A DNA stretch of 64,000 nt from Okapia johnstoni (GCA_024291935.2 CM044316.1:4828501-4892500); one strand, 5' to 3'. Counted from the stretch's first letter, positions 34,970-47,119 are shown. Program-made: numbers and translations. Notes: a model not told the origin generated them from the sequence alone.

Positions 34970-35616
34970 ATCCTCCTGGGGCATGGCCTTGGGGGAGCCT
35001 GAGACCCACAGGAGTCCAGTCTGGTGAACTCCTGATGCTACACAGCACCATGAAGCCCATATCTAGGGGGATGTTGTTATTACCTCCTAGGACAAGGTGC
35101 TCAGCACCTCACCCAGGCCACCTGTCTTCTGGGGGGCCAACTAGGGAGAACACCAGACCCCAAATCTGCCTTGGAGGATTTTTGGTTTTGCAGAGATGCC
35201 AGACACTCTTCTCAAATGTTCTCACCTCAGAGGAGCCCCAGGTGCCCCGTTCCCTGCCTTTGATACCCTTCTTGTTGTCTCCTCACTAGTAAATAAATAA
35301 GATGCGTGCAGAATCTGAAGCAACTTTGCATTTTCTCACAAGAAAAAGGGACAAGCCAAGGTCAGCCCTCATTTGGGATTTTTCCCTGACAGCTGCAGAC
35401 ACACCAGCACTTCTAGAAACTTAATTGGAGAGTCATCACAATACCCATGGGGAACCTGAGGCGAAGGGAGCTGGCTGTTTGCCTAGTTCAGACAGGGAGG
35501 GAGCAGCCAAATTCAAGATTCGAATCCAGGTCTCTGTCATGTCTCAAGCCTTAAACTCATTTAAAGTGCAGTTATCAGTGGACACAGTACATGAATGTGT
35601 GAATGAATCACAGCGG
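34970..35616. other. INSL3 3' untranslated region and flank
   Basis: INSL3 3' UTR to about 35315, then unique sequence with a MIR-like piece (about 35425-35540) in reverse. No further exon. Confidence 0.5.
35292..35297 (+). terminator. INSL3: INSL3 poly(A) signal
   Basis: AATAAA (overlapping AATAAATAA) about 320 bases after the INSL3 stop codon, followed by a G-poor, T-rich stretch. It is the only good signal downstream of exon 2. Confidence 0.65.
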
Positions 35617-35740
35617 ATTTTTTTTTTGGCTATGCTGCACGGCACGTGGGACCTTAACTCACCGACTAGGGATTGAAACTGTGCCCCCTGCAATGGAAGC
35701 ATGGAGTCTTAGGCACTGGACTACCAGGGAAGTCCCCTCA
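35617..35740 (-). mobile_element. CHR-type tRNA SINE
   Basis: Flanked by TCACAGCGGATTTT and TCACAGTGGATTT, an imperfect target duplication. Confidence 0.75.
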
Positions 35741-35744
35741 CAGT

Positions 35745-36380
35745 GGATTTATTTTTTAAGAAAGTTTTGGGGTGTAGTTGCTTTACAATGTCTGTTGTAC
35801 AGCAAAGTAACTCAGCTATATGTATATCCCCTCTTTTTTGGATTTCCTTCCCATCTAGGTCACCGCAGAGCACTGAGTAGAGTTCCCTGTGCTATACAGT
35901 AGCTAGTTATCTATTTTATACATAAATGTGTGTATATGTTGATCCCAATTTCCCAATTCATCCTACCTTCCTTTCTCTCTTTGGTACCCATACATTTGTT
36001 TTCTACATCTGTGTCTCTATTTCTGTTTTGCGGATAAGTTCATCTGCATCATTTTTCTAGATTCCACATATAAGCAATATTATACAATACTTGTTTTTCT
36101 CTTTCTGACTTACTTAACTCTGTAAGCTTACTTAACTCTGACAAGCTCTAGGTCCATCCACATCTCTGGAAATTGCACAGTTTCATTACTTTGTATGGCT
36201 AAGTGATATTCCATTGTATATAAGTAGCACATCTTCTTTATCCATTCCTCTGTTGATGGACATTTTGGTTGCTTCCATGTCCTGACTATTGTAAACTGTC
36301 CTACAATGAACATTGGGGTGCATGCATCTTTTCAATTTGTGGTTTTCTCCATATATCACAGTGGGCACTTATTGGTTCAA
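35745..36380 (-). mobile_element. Antisense L1 3' region
   Basis: Contains the CTGTTGATGGACATTTTGGT and TTCCATTGTATATAAGTA blocks of L1 ORF2/3' sequence in reverse. Confidence 0.65.
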
Positions 36381-37042
36381 CCCTCACCATTCTTTTCACT
36401 TGCATCCTCCCTTAATCCTGAGATGGAAATTATATGATTTGACCCTCTTGGAAAAAAAAAATTGTATTTGACTATGTGATCTGTTCACATGTATATTAGT
36501 TTCCTAAGGCTGCTGTAATGGCCACAGATTGGGTGGCTTAAAATAGTAGAAACATACTCTCCCAGTTCTAGAGGCCAGAAATCAAGGTGTTGGCAAGGTT
36601 GGTTCTTTTTGAAAGGCCCTCAGGAAGATTCTATCCCCTGCCTCTCTCAATTTTTGGTGGCTACTGGCAATCTTTTTCTTTTGGCTGCACCGGGCCTTAG
36701 ATGCAGCATGTGAACTCTTAGTTGCAGCATGTGGGATCTAGTTCCCTGAACAGGGATCAAACACCCAGGCCCCCTGCATTGGAGCTTGAAGTCTTAGCCA
36801 CTGGACCATCAGGGAAGTCAATCCCAGCCACTGGCAATCCTCGGCCTGTAGGTGCATCTCTCCAAGCTCTGCTCCCATCTTCACACCATCCTTCTTTTCT
36901 GTGTCCCTCTGGGTTTTCGATTCGGTCTCTTATAAAAACACTCTCGTTGGATTCAGAGTTCACTCTAATCCCACACGATCTTGATTTCGGACGTGAGCAG
37001 CACTAAACAGCAAGCAGCTTGCAGCAAACAGCAGCAGCGAGG

Positions 37043-38060
37043 TGTAACTGAAAGCAGGGTCTTAGTTTCCCAGACTGGGAGTCCTAACCACTGGGCCACA
37101 GGAGCCAGAACGAGTTCAGGCAAGGAGACGGAAGGTAAAGAGTAAAGTAAGACATTTATTGAAAAGTACATGCAAAAAGGCACATGGGTGAGCTCAGAGA
37201 GACAGTTGCACTTTCAGGATTTAAATCCTTTATAAGGAGGAAATTCTTAGGGTGTTTGTCTTCGCTCAAGCCAGTCGTCTTGCTTCATCCCTCCCCTGGT
37301 TATTTGTCTCAGGACCCTCCCCTGGGATGCTCATGCACCCCTTAGCCAAGATGGATCTCTAAGTGAAGGCTTCTGGGAGGAGCAAGATTCATTACAACTT
37401 GGAATTATCCTCTGACTTTTGACCCCAAGGAGCCCTTTCGCGCATGTGTAGTGTCTCCTAAAAAGGGGGAGGTGGAGATCCCTTAATCCTTTACTCAGAC
37501 AGGGTTTTGCCTCTCTTTGTCCTTTGTTGTTGTTGTTGTTCAGCCATTCAGTCATGTCTGACTCTTTGCGACCCCATGGACTGCAGCACGCCAGGTTTCC
37601 CTGTCCTTCACCATTTCCACTTATCACCCCCTGTTCAGAAACCTTGCACAAACCCCCTATAAATATGGAGCCACCCAATCCCTCTTGGTGCTCAGCCTGG
37701 TCATTAGGCAGACTGTCGCCCCTCCTTGCCTGAATAAAGGTAACCTACTTCCATTAAGGTGGTCTTTCCTTTTCTGCCTCACCCGAACTATACCCTACAA
37801 TTAAAATAAATCAAAAGAATGTATCAAGGTTGTGAAGATCTTAGACCCACTCCTATAATATACATTTTAAGATTAGTCAGAAGGTTTTCAGGAAGGAGAA
37901 ACATGTCCTCAAGCGGGATACATTATTGTTATATAATCCTTACTAAGGAATCCAGAAAAAAAGCGTTTGTCCTTTTCTTCTCTTTGAGAATTCCAGACCC
38001 CTTGCTCCTCCTCGGGGACCCCGGACTTCTTATCCACCTGCCTAGGAATTGACTCTTTTA
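37043..38060. mobile_element. Unassigned LTR-like sequence inside the split MLT1
   Basis: A TATA-like CTATAAATA (about 37659-37667) is followed by GAATAAAGG (about 37731-37739) and a U5-like end ...CCCTACA (37799), pointing to a + oriented LTR end. The left part contains TTTATTGAAAA (37151-37161), a reverse poly(A) signal, suggesting a second sequence in the other orientation. A BovA fragment lies at about 37525-37612. The family is not recognised. Confidence 0.4.
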
Positions 38061-38062
38061 GC

Positions 38063-38640
38063 ATCAGGTGCCACGGTATTGGAGCTTCTGTTTCAGCATC
38101 AGTTCTTCCAATGAATGTTCAGGGTTGATTTCCTTTAGGATTGACTAGTTTGATCTCCTTGCAGTCCAAGGGACTCTCAAGTCTTCTTCAGCACCACAGT
38201 TCAAAGGCATAAATTCTTCGGCTCTTAGTCTTTTTTATTGTTCACTTCTCACATCTGTACATGACTACTGGAAAACAATAGCTTTGACTATTCATATTTC
38301 TGTAGGCAAAGTAATATCTCTGCTTTTTAATATGTTGTCTAGGTTTGTCATAGCTTTTCTTCCAAGGAGCAAGTGTCTTTTAATTTCACGGCTGCAGTCA
38401 CCGTCCACAGTGATCTTGGAGCCCAAGAAAATAAAATCTGTCACTGTTTCCATTGTTTCCCCATCTATTTGCCATCAAGTGATGGGACCGGATGCCGTGA
38501 TCATAGTTTACTGAATGTTGAGCTTTAAGCCAGCTTTTTCACTCTCCTCTTTCACCTTTATCAAGAGGCTCTTTAATTCCTCTTCACTTTCTGCCATTAA
38601 GGTAATGTCATCTGCTTATCTGAAGATATTGATATAACCT
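38063..38640 (-). mobile_element. BovB LINE fragment, decayed
   Basis: Reverse-oriented 3' part of BovB; parallels 47340-47915 with many changes and short deletions, so it is older than that copy. Confidence 0.8.
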
Positions 38641-38899
38641 GTTGGTTATTGTCAAGGTTATTGTCCTTGCCATGATCATTCCCTTGAGATGTTTACAAGA
38701 GACAAAGACTGGCTATTTACCCTGTTTCTGTTGTTCCTTCTATTTTGGAGAGCAAACAGGTGGCTGATTGTAAATTCTTCAACTGGAGTCCATCTATCTC
38801 TTGCCTCAGGAAATACAAACAGAAGGGTGGCTCATTGTAAATGCTCAACCTGGAGTCTATCTCCTACCTCAGTCTTATCTGAGCCTTACCTCAGTGACA
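38641..38899. repeat. Degenerate tandem duplication
   Basis: GGTGGCTGATTGTAAATTCT (from 38759) and GGTGGCTCATTGTAAATGCT (from 38826) head two similar segments of about 65 bases, each continuing into TGGAGTC-ATCT. Possibly U3 sequence of the unassigned LTR. Confidence 0.45.
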
Positions 38900-39209
38900 T
38901 CTGCAAAGATTCTCTGTTGAAATAAGACCATATTCTGAGCTTCCAGGTAGATGGGAAATTTCGTGAGACACTATTCAATCCAATGCAGCAGGATTTTGTG
39001 GCTTTCCCAAGGGCAATGGGGAGCCACAGAAGGTGTTTGAGCAGTGGCAGGATGAGGTCAGATCTAGCTGGTAGAAACCCCTGCAGCCTCTGACTCATCC
39101 AGGCCTGCCTCCTCTGGCTTGGATGCTGTCTCAGCCTCCACCTTCCTTTCCAACAGCCTCCACAGCAGCCACAGTGCTTCTTAAAACTTAAATACCAATC
39201 ATGCCACAA

Positions 39210-39492
39210 GCTTCCCTGGTGGTCCAATGGTTAAGAATCCGCCTGCCGATGCAGGGGACACGGGTTTGATCCTTGCTCTGGGAAGGAACAAGTGGGGCAA
39301 CTAAGCCCGTGCACTGCAACTACTGAGCCCATGTGATCTAGAGCCTGTGCTCCAAAACAAGAGAGGCCACGGCAATGAGAAGTCTGCACACCGCAACTAG
39401 AGGGTAGCCCCTGCTCACCGCAACTAGAGAAAGGCCATGTGCGGCAACAAATACCCAACACAGCCCACCCCCCTGCAAAAAAAAATCAATTG
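39210..39492 (+). mobile_element. CHR-type tRNA SINE, long form
   Basis: Complete tRNA-like head and GCAACTACTGAGCCC-type body with an A-rich tail. Confidence 0.8.
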
Positions 39493-39559
39493 TGTAATTT
39501 CCTTGCTCCAAAGGTACCATAACCCTCAAAACTACCCTCTCTCCTCAGCCCCCAAAGTG

Positions 39560-39794
39560 ACTTGTCTCTATGATCTGTTCCATCTCCTCCTTACTCACCC
39601 AGCTCAAACCACAGCTTCCTGGCTGCAATTCAAATGCTCCAAGATCATCTCATTTTAGGGCCTTTGTATATGCTGCGCCCTCTGCCTGGAACATCCTTCC
39701 TCCCAATTCCTCCTAAGGCCATAGCTTCCTCTTTCAGGCCGCATCTCTGCAGATCCAGCCCCTTGACCTCCTGACCCATTACTGTGTGTCCAAT
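39560..39794 (+). repeat. L2 element, left half
   Basis: Carries the GGGCCTTTGTATATGCTG / CTCTGCCTGGAACATCCTTC blocks of L2. It continues at 50317-50492, so the provirus between landed inside it. Confidence 0.6.
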
Positions 39795-40408
39795 TGAAAC
39801 CATTAACCACAGATTGGGACTTGAACTCATGTGCTGGGACTCAAACCCAGCCAAAACCCAGTTTGTGGCTGGGACTCTAACAGAGCCAAAACCCTGCTTG
39901 AGACTTGAACCCACATGGTTGGGGCTCAAACCCAGCGAAAACCCACGGTACCTGGTTTCAGAACCTAATGAAGTTCAGGTTCTGATGTCTCATCGCAGAA
40001 AGAATTCAATGAGAGACAAAGTGATAGGTAAGAAGTGGATTTATTCAGATACAGAGAGAAGCACACTCCAGACAGAGTGTGGACCACTGCAGAGGGAGAG
40101 CACAGCCCTGAAATCCGGTGTGGTTGGTTTGTATAGGCTGGGTGATTTCATATGCTAATCAGTGGGAGGATTATTCCAACTATTTTGGGGAAGGGGTGGA
40201 GATTTCCAGGATCTCAGCCACCTCCCACTCCTTGGTCTTTTAACAGTCTTTGGAACTGTCAGGGCACCTCTGGGTGTGTCATTGCACTTGCTGATTGCGG
40301 GTCTTATCTGCCATCTTGGTCAAATTTAATTCTAATCGTTTTATGGTGTGTCCTTGGGCCATGTCATTCTTTCAAAAGTTGTGCCCTGCCCCTTTCCCTC
40401 CTTTTACA
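39795..40408 (-). repeat. 3' LTR of the minus-strand class I provirus
   Basis: 614 bp, + strand ends TGAAACC...TTTTACA (TG...CA on either reading). AATAAA on the minus strand at 40045-40040. Its U5 end holds about three 50-bp tandem units (39813-39945). Confidence 0.85.
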
Positions 40409-40416
40409 TTCCCTCC

Positions 40417-40782
40417 TCAGAGCTTTACTCCCATATTCTTATGGGAAGCAGAAGGGTGAAGGTCCATCTTCTGTGAATTGTTTTGAGGCTGAGTAGAAAT
40501 CCCTACAGAGCCATCATCTTGATGTAGAACTGCTATAACTGTTTCCTTCGTCTTTTGTATCTTTTTGATGATGAAGCATGTTTGTACCAGCACCGGTGTA
40601 CAGAAATATCTATAAATGACAGAAGACTCAAAAGACATGGTCAAATATCTGATCACAGCGTAAGATAAAGTTTGGTTACAATAACCAGAATTAGAAATGA
40701 TCGCATTTAACATAACGTACCAAATAACCCTAGTTAAATATTTCTCTTTGAGATAACTCAGGAGCCCTCTAAAACATCCCAA
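40417..40782 (-). pseudogene. env tail remnant
   Basis: Short frame next to the 3' LTR with a hydrophobic and then basic profile. The position fits the end of a transmembrane subunit, but the sequence match is weak. Confidence 0.35.
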
Positions 40783-41740
40783 AGTTAGTTTTTAGTCAGA
40801 TAAGAGCATAAGTCACTGGGAGACAATACTTATTCCCTGTCCAAAGTTATAAAGATCTCAAAAGCAAATACAAATCACTTACAGCAAAGAAATTCACCTC
40901 AATCTATTTGTCAAAAGCAGCATTTCAAGAAGACTTCAGAGGGAGAAACCAAATACAGTCTTGTCTTAGCCCATTCCTAACAAAATCCATTTTCCCAACT
41001 AAATTTAATCCAATCTTAGAAAATCCTGATCATGTGTACTCTTTGCCTACATTAATCACACCAAAAAGCTTAAACCACTTTTAATACCAGATATCAGTTT
41101 TGTCCTGAACATTTTTCAGATAACATGAGCCTGAAATTCATTCTGGCCAGATTATTTTGTATTTTTGAGTATTTACATGAGTATTTAATTTCCTTTAAGT
41201 CAATTAAATAGAACTCCTTTATGAATTAACTTTTGGCAATTAACTTTTGGTCATACATCTATAATGATGCATCCCTTGTAGCTCAGTCGGTAAAGAATCT
41301 GCCTGCAGCGCAGAAGACCTGGGTTCCATCCCTGGGTCGGGAAGATCCCTGGAGAAGGAAATGGCAACCCACTCCAGTATCCTTGTCTGGAGAATCTCAT
41401 GGACACAGGCGCCTGGCTTGCTGCACTCCATGGGGTTGCAAAGAGCTGGGCATGACTGAGCGACTAACACTTACTTACTTTCTTATATATCTATAATACA
41501 CATATAGACACATATGAACACACACACACACAGAGACCTCATCGTTCCTGTTCCAGAATTTCAGCCATGATCTTGAGAACCAAACCATTTTTCAAAAATA
41601 ATTCGTAAATCTGGGAGAAATTCATTATCATTTTGTATATATTGAGGTAATCGTAAAGGTGGGATATCCTTTTAATCAAGTTCTTTGTTACTCCTGCCTT
41701 TTCTGTCCATATGGGAAAAGTCTCCACCCATCCATTGAAG
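40783..41740. other. AT-rich interior of the minus-strand provirus
   Basis: No clear coding blocks; contains a Bov-tA at 41264-41480 and a CA-type repeat at 41519-41532. Confidence 0.4.
41264..41480 (+). mobile_element. Bov-tA SINE
   Basis: Inserted in the minus-strand provirus, near-complete. Confidence 0.85.
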
Positions 41741-42190
41741 GCTATGGTTTTTCCAGTGCTCATTTATGGATGTGAGAGTTTCACTATAAAGAAAGCTGAG
41801 CGCTGAAGAATTGATGCTTTTGAACTGTGGTGTTGGAGAAGACTCTTTGAGAGTCCTTTGGACTGCAAGGAGATCCAACCAGACCATCCTAAAGGAGATC
41901 AGTCCTGGGTGTTCATTGGAAGGGCTGATGTTGAAGCTGAAATTCCAATACTTGGGCCACCTCATGCGAAGAGTTGACTCATTGGAAAAGACCCTAAAGC
42001 TGGAAAGGATGCGGGGCAGGAGGAGAAGGGACGACAGAGGATGAGATGGTTGGATGGCATCACCGACTTGATGGACATGGGTTTGGGTAGACTCCGGGAG
42101 TTGGTGATGGACAGGGAGGCCTGGCGTGCTGCGATTCATGGGGTCACAAAGAGTCAGACACGACTGAGCAACTGAACTGAACTGAATTGA
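41741..42190 (+). mobile_element. BovB LINE 3' end
   Basis: Plus-oriented 3' end finishing with the ACTGAACTGAACTGA tail; 5' truncated. Confidence 0.85.
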
Positions 42191-42484
42191 ACATCCAGTG
42201 AATGTGTCTACCTTTACCAATAAATATTTGTATCCTCTGGACTTGGACATCTGAGTAAAATCAATTTACCATTTCTCCATGCTGTTTCCTTGGTGTTGAA
42301 TGGATCTAAATAATGGAGGAGGGGGTGGCATTGTTCTAGGATTGTTTTGTAAACATGTGTCACATGATTTGGTATTCTGGGCCACCACTATTTTCATTCC
42401 TTTACCCACAAACAATCTTTGTAGTAAATTCCAAAGAGCTTCAGATCCATAGTGTGTAGTTTCATATAAAGCCTTGATTACTTT

Positions 42485-42832
42485 TCATTGCTGAGCTTGT
42501 AGAAACATAATCTTTTCACTTAATATATACCGTCCCTTTTGATTTATTAACCCTCTATTTTTAGCCCAATCTTCTTCTTCCTTGGTGTAGCAAGGTTGTG
42601 GCATTTCCTCTGTCAAGCCTAGGACTTTTAAAACTGCCTGTATTTTATCTGTTGATATGTCAGCTGCTTTCTTTGCTTCTTGGTCAGTTTGCTGATTTCT
42701 CTTTCCAATTTCAGACCTGGGAAGCTGAGGCTGATGTCCCCTACAGTGAACAGCAGCCATTTCTTGAGGACCTTGTATAGTAACCACTGGCTGGACCTCT
42801 TTGGCCAGACCTGGAACCTTGATATTCCACAT
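42485..42832 (-). pseudogene. pol remnant: RNase H end and integrase start
   Basis: The frame carries the HCRGHQ and NQQTDQEAKKAAD blocks of the RNase H C-terminus and reads on toward integrase. The reverse transcriptase core between protease and this point is not recognisable, so about 500 bases stand in for over 2 kb. Confidence 0.65.
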
Positions 42833-43310
42833 TCCAGGGCCTATTAAATCTCTATCTCAACTTCAGATTCAATCTGTCCCTTTCTGTTTTCTGTTAAAAT
42901 CATTTGACAATGAGAGTGGTTCCTTTGCCCTTCCAGAAACAGAGTGGCCCCTGTAAGGTAAAGGAACTAGAGAAGGTGAGGTTCGGAAGAAGAACGAGAC
43001 CAGCACTTTACAGGAACAGATCACCTTTAATGAGGCGAGAAGGACAGTGAGATTAGTGAGCTGCTGTGCTAGGTCAAGAAGACAGTAGGTATATATAGAT
43101 AACATATATGCTGAGATACATTGTTTTGAGGGGGTCTGTTTTTCCTCAAGATTATTTTTGATTAGTTAGCTTTAAGCAACTGGGGCAAGAAATTCCTGTG
43201 ACCGGCTAGAACGTAATCAATCTTAATGTCCATTCCTTTCTTCGGGGGAGAAAGTTCTTTATTCTGTATAGAATGGTGGGGAGGACTTGGAGGGGAGTTT
43301 TAACTCCAGG

Positions 43311-43925
43311 CTATTTTGAGCCGTGTAGCTTTCCTTCAGCCCCTAACTTAGTTAATAAATCTCTTCCCATTAAAGGGATGGGCCAATCAGGCACAAACAG
43401 CAATGAATGTAAAAACAGCTGACCATTAGCATTGCACAAAACAGGCTCCAGAAAATTGTGTCCCTGTTTCTTCCCTGACAATCCCATTACATATTCCTTA
43501 TGATTGCTAAGGTTTCCAATCCTTTGGGTTAAGACTGAGAAGGTTGCACCAGTGTCTATAAGAAATTCTATCAAGCGGCTGGCCACATCAATGATCGCTG
43601 GAGGCTGGACATTAGTTATGTAGACAGTATCTCTAGGCAGAGCCACTTTTGGCCTTGGGTCCCATCGGTTTTCTGATTGCAAAACCATCAATGGCTGAGG
43701 GGGCCCCCACTGCTCTCTGGCATCTAGGACATTCTCTCTGCCAACGCCCTGGCTGCTTGCAAAGGACGTATCAACCTCAGTCCTTCCTCCTGTGTCCCTT
43801 TTGTCTACACAGGATTCACCGGCCTTGTGTGGGTACCCACGGGCCTTGAGGTCTGCCAGGACCAGATTGGCCCAGAAACAGCTACCTCCTAGTTGGTGGT
43901 CTTTGAGCAGACAAAGCCATTGCAA
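43311..43925 (-). pseudogene. pro remnant: retroviral aspartic protease
   Basis: Open frame of 204 codons. It has the aspartic protease active-site block FLIDTGATFSVL and the later GRDLL motif, preceded by sequence at the nucleocapsid end. It follows the gag remnant directly. The frame is open here, but no start or read-through arrangement is preserved. Confidence 0.75.
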
Positions 43926-45908
43926 TCATTTGGGTCCCTTGCATATTTCTCTGAGTGTGTTCAGCTTTTTCAGCCATATCCCTATTATCAAAAACTGAAG
44001 CCAGTTGGAGTAATCATTCATTAGAATCTCAGGACCAGCAGTTGCTTTCTGAATTTTGTGCCTGTTGTCTGGGGCAGACTGGACTATGAAATGCATAGCC
44101 AAAAGGGTCCGTCCCTCAGGGGAGAGATCCGTATTTGTACACTTCCTCAAAGCCTCCACTAATCTCCTTTGGAAGACTGCAGGATTTTCATCCTGTCCCT
44201 GTTGGACCTCATTCACCTTTTCAAAATTAACAGGTTTTACTGTAAGTTTCTTCATACTGTCAACTACAAATTGGCACTTACCAAGAGCACTGCCAATGAC
44301 TGAACAAAAAAGGCATTTTGCCATCTGCCTCTAGGAGATTGAAACTCATGCTGCTATAGCTGCTGACCTGCAACAGTCCCTGAGGGAGCTCCGGGAGGAG
44401 TGAGGCACTCTGTGCTCCAGGGAATCTGCTGGGACAGGTCTTTAGATAGTTGGATGTTTTCAGGAACAGATTTTATGATCTCAATCCTTGCATCTCCTCA
44501 TATCTAGAGAAGCACTAAATCCCTTCATGGTGACATCAGATCCTCATGACTAACAGAAACCTTTTGTAAAATGAGTGCTTCATGAGATTGAACTCCCCCT
44601 TCACCAAAACCTTATATATTGACTTTCCCCCGCTGCCGCTTTGGAGCAGTCTCTCAGAACTGTCTGAGATGCTGCCTCCGGGCTGCAGTCCTCATTTTGC
44701 CCCAAATAAAACTTAACTCATAACTCTCAAGTTGTACATCTTTTTTAGTCAACAATACCTTCTATTAAACAGTTAATCATATAATCCTGTCTATCTCTAT
44801 CAATAGGATTCAGCTTGTAATTCCTGGTTTACCTCGAGGACAGCATCATTTCCCACCTGTGCACTGAATGGCTCTGCTGGGCTCGGGCTGCCAACATTAT
44901 ACCCTGCTTTTCCTCAAAGCTATGGTTTTTCCAGTGGTCATGTATGGATGTGAGAGTTGGACTATAAAGTAAGCTGAGTGCCAAAGAATTGACGCTTTTG
45001 AACTGTGGTGTTGGAGAAGACTCTTGAGAATCACTTGGATTGCAAGGAGATCCCACCAGTCCATCCTAAAGGAAATCAGTCCTGAATATTCATTGGAAGG
45101 ACTGATGCTGAAGCTGAAACTCCAATACTTTGGCCACCTGATGTGAAGAGCTCAGTCATTGGAAAAGACCCTGGTGCTGGGAAAGATTGAAGGCAGAGGA
45201 GAAGGGGATGACAGAGGATGAGATGGTTGGATGGCATCACCGACTCGATGGACATGAGTTTGACCAAGCTCCGGGAGTTGTTGATTGACAGGGAGTCCTG
45301 GCATGCTGCAGACCATGGGGTCTCAAAGAGTCGGACGTGACTGAGCTACTGAACTGAACTGATTTCCTCAGGGGTGCAGCAATGGGATAGTAAAATCTGT
45401 AAGTCCTCCCAGGGGAGATCAAAAGATCTCACTAGTCTCGTATATTCTTTTGTAAAATGTTCAGGACCCTCCGGAAAGCTTCCCACCTTGTCCTCTGCCA
45501 CACCTGGATCAGACATGGAGAAAGGTATGTACACTCTTATTGTTTCTCAATTTCCACCGGGAACTTCTTTCAGAGGCAAAACTGTAGGGACAGCTGGTTG
45601 GTAACTTGTATCATTGCCAGGCTAGCTGAGCTAAGGATGGGCCCCTTGGGTAACTCAGGATACAAAGAAGAGGTTTCAGAATATGAATGGGACCTCTTTT
45701 CATCCCTAGCTGTGTCTGCCCCTGAGACAATGGCTCCTCTCTGTAGGTGAGGAGTAACTCTGGCACTTCCTTGCAGATGATTTAACCTTTGGATGGCTCC
45801 ATAGGGTAGGTCAGTTAAAATGTCTTTTGTCTTTTCACTAGAATTATCCCTGGGAGCTAGACACACCTTAAATTCATTTTGGGTCTCATTGTCTAAATAC
45901 AATGCCAT
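43926..45908 (-). pseudogene. gag remnants of the minus-strand provirus
   Basis: Three separate frames: 45908-45570 (p12-like, with capsid-start region), 45534-45346 (capsid start, with the SFDLPWEDLQILLS type block) and 44324-43926 (capsid C-terminal half, NEVQQGQDENPAVFQRRL type block). A BovB fragment (44917-45362) cuts the gene. Non-functional. Confidence 0.75.
44917..45362 (+). mobile_element. BovB LINE 3' end with target duplication
   Basis: Flanked by TTTCCTCA at 44909-44916 and 45363-45370. Ends in the ACTGAACTGA tail. It splits the gag remnant. Confidence 0.9.
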
Positions 45909-45927
45909 GAAAATTTGAACATATGGA

Positions 45928-46081
45928 TGGGGAGGGAGGTGGGAGGGGGGATCTGGAAGGGGAAAACATGTACACCCATGGTGGATTCATGTCAATGCAT
46001 GGCAAAACAAATACAATATTGTAAAGTTAAAAAATAGATAAATAGACTAATTTAAAAAAATACAGTATGAAGGAAAAAAAA
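45928..46081 (+). mobile_element. L1 3' end, short recent insertion
   Basis: Bovine-type L1 3' end (GGTGGATTCATGTCAATGCA block) plus an A-rich tail, flanked by an exact 19-bp target duplication at 45909-45927 and 46082-46100. Confidence 0.9.
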
Positions 46082-46903
46082 GAAAATTTGAACATATGGA
46101 AAAAAATTTTTGAACATGTGGAAGCTCACTCCATTTAAATTTCCTTCTACAATATAAATCTAACTGCAGTATAGTATCATAACTCAGGGTCCCATTTAAT
46201 GGCCATTTTTCTTGGCTTCCTAGCTCATACCATGGCCAAACATGATTACATAGCCTAACGAGTTTCTTTGTTTTTAATCTCAGTAGCCTGAATCTTTCCC
46301 AATTCTGGAGATAAGACCCAGAGGGGTATTGGTTGGGATAGATGCTGCCTGATCCATTTTCACACCCAAACCAGAGATGATGTCTCTAACTCCCATTCTA
46401 TCCAAAATTTTACCCTTAAGTCAAAATCCACCACACAATTTGGTCAAGATTTGCACTTACGATTTCAGATGCTATCCAAGACTTCCAAGGGAGTCTCCCA
46501 ACCGGTTGTTAGTGCCCAAAAGTTGTTGCAAAGAAATGGCACGAAGACTTCCCCAGTGGTGTTGATGATGAGCTGGAGGTGGTTTAGCTATAAGTTGGAA
46601 ATAAAGGGTCAACACTTGTAAGGGTTTGAGGGAGGGGATAAAAGCAATCTTCTGGGGTTAACAGAAGAAACAGATCAGAAATGAGAAAGAACAAAAAAAT
46701 ATAGGAGAAGAACCTCAAAGAAAACAGTATAATTCTGTTTTGGACCTGCTGTTGGATATGCATAAGCATACGGGATTGACCTGCCAGTCACAAATAAGCA
46801 GAGAACAGCAGAGCGTCTTCCTCAGTATACCTGGCCAGGCTTGGTATCCCGGGACCTCTTTAGGACCAAGACCTGACTCTAAACCTTTTCTTACCTTATC
46901 ACC

Positions 46904-46921
46904 GTCCCACCTAGGGTGCCA
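46904..46921 (-). other. Primer binding site of the minus-strand provirus
   Basis: On the minus strand TGGCACCCTAGGTGGGAC lies two bases after the LTR end. The position and TGG start fit a primer site; I could not match it confidently to one tRNA (leucine-like at best). Confidence 0.5.
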
Positions 46922-46940
46922 GATGAAACCGTTAACCACA

Positions 46941-47111
46941 GATTGGGACTTGAATCCATGTGCTGGGACTCAAACCCAGCCAAAACCCAGTTTTGGACTC
47001 AAACTCACGTGGCTGGGACTCGAACCCAGTCAAAACCCTTCTTGGGTCTTGAACCCACGTGACTGGGACTCAAACCCAGCCAAAACCCTGCTTGAGACTT
47101 GTACCCACGAG
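46941..47111 (-). repeat. 50-bp tandem repeats at the U5 end of an LTR
   Basis: About three and a half units of roughly 50 bp, continuing after the BovB at 49688-49762 for about five units in total. Each unit has two half-units with a GGTTYRARTCY-like core on the minus strand; 47026-47016 matches GGTTCGAGTCC exactly. Confidence 0.8.
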
Positions 47112-47119
47112 GCTGGGAC

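Larger units (their letters stand above)
36488..38985 (+). mobile_element. MLT1-like LTR, split by a composite insertion
   Basis: Left part (36488 to about 36985) begins TATTAGTTTCCTAAGGCTGC; it resumes at about 38900 with CATCTGCAAAGATTCTCTG and runs to about 38985. About 1.9 kb of other material lies between. The left part also holds a CHR-type SINE in reverse (36676-36822) with CTACTGGCAATC / CCACTGGCAATC flanks. Confidence 0.55.

Noticed and set aside
43311..43925. Open protease frame as a possible domesticated gene
   Set aside because: It has no start context of its own, lies in a broken provirus on the minus strand, and 204 codons can stay open by chance in part of a decayed gene.
46941..47111. 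Regularly repeated units that could suggest a CRISPR-like array
   Set aside because: The units are directly adjacent with no unique spacers, occur in both LTRs of a provirus, and the host is a vertebrate.
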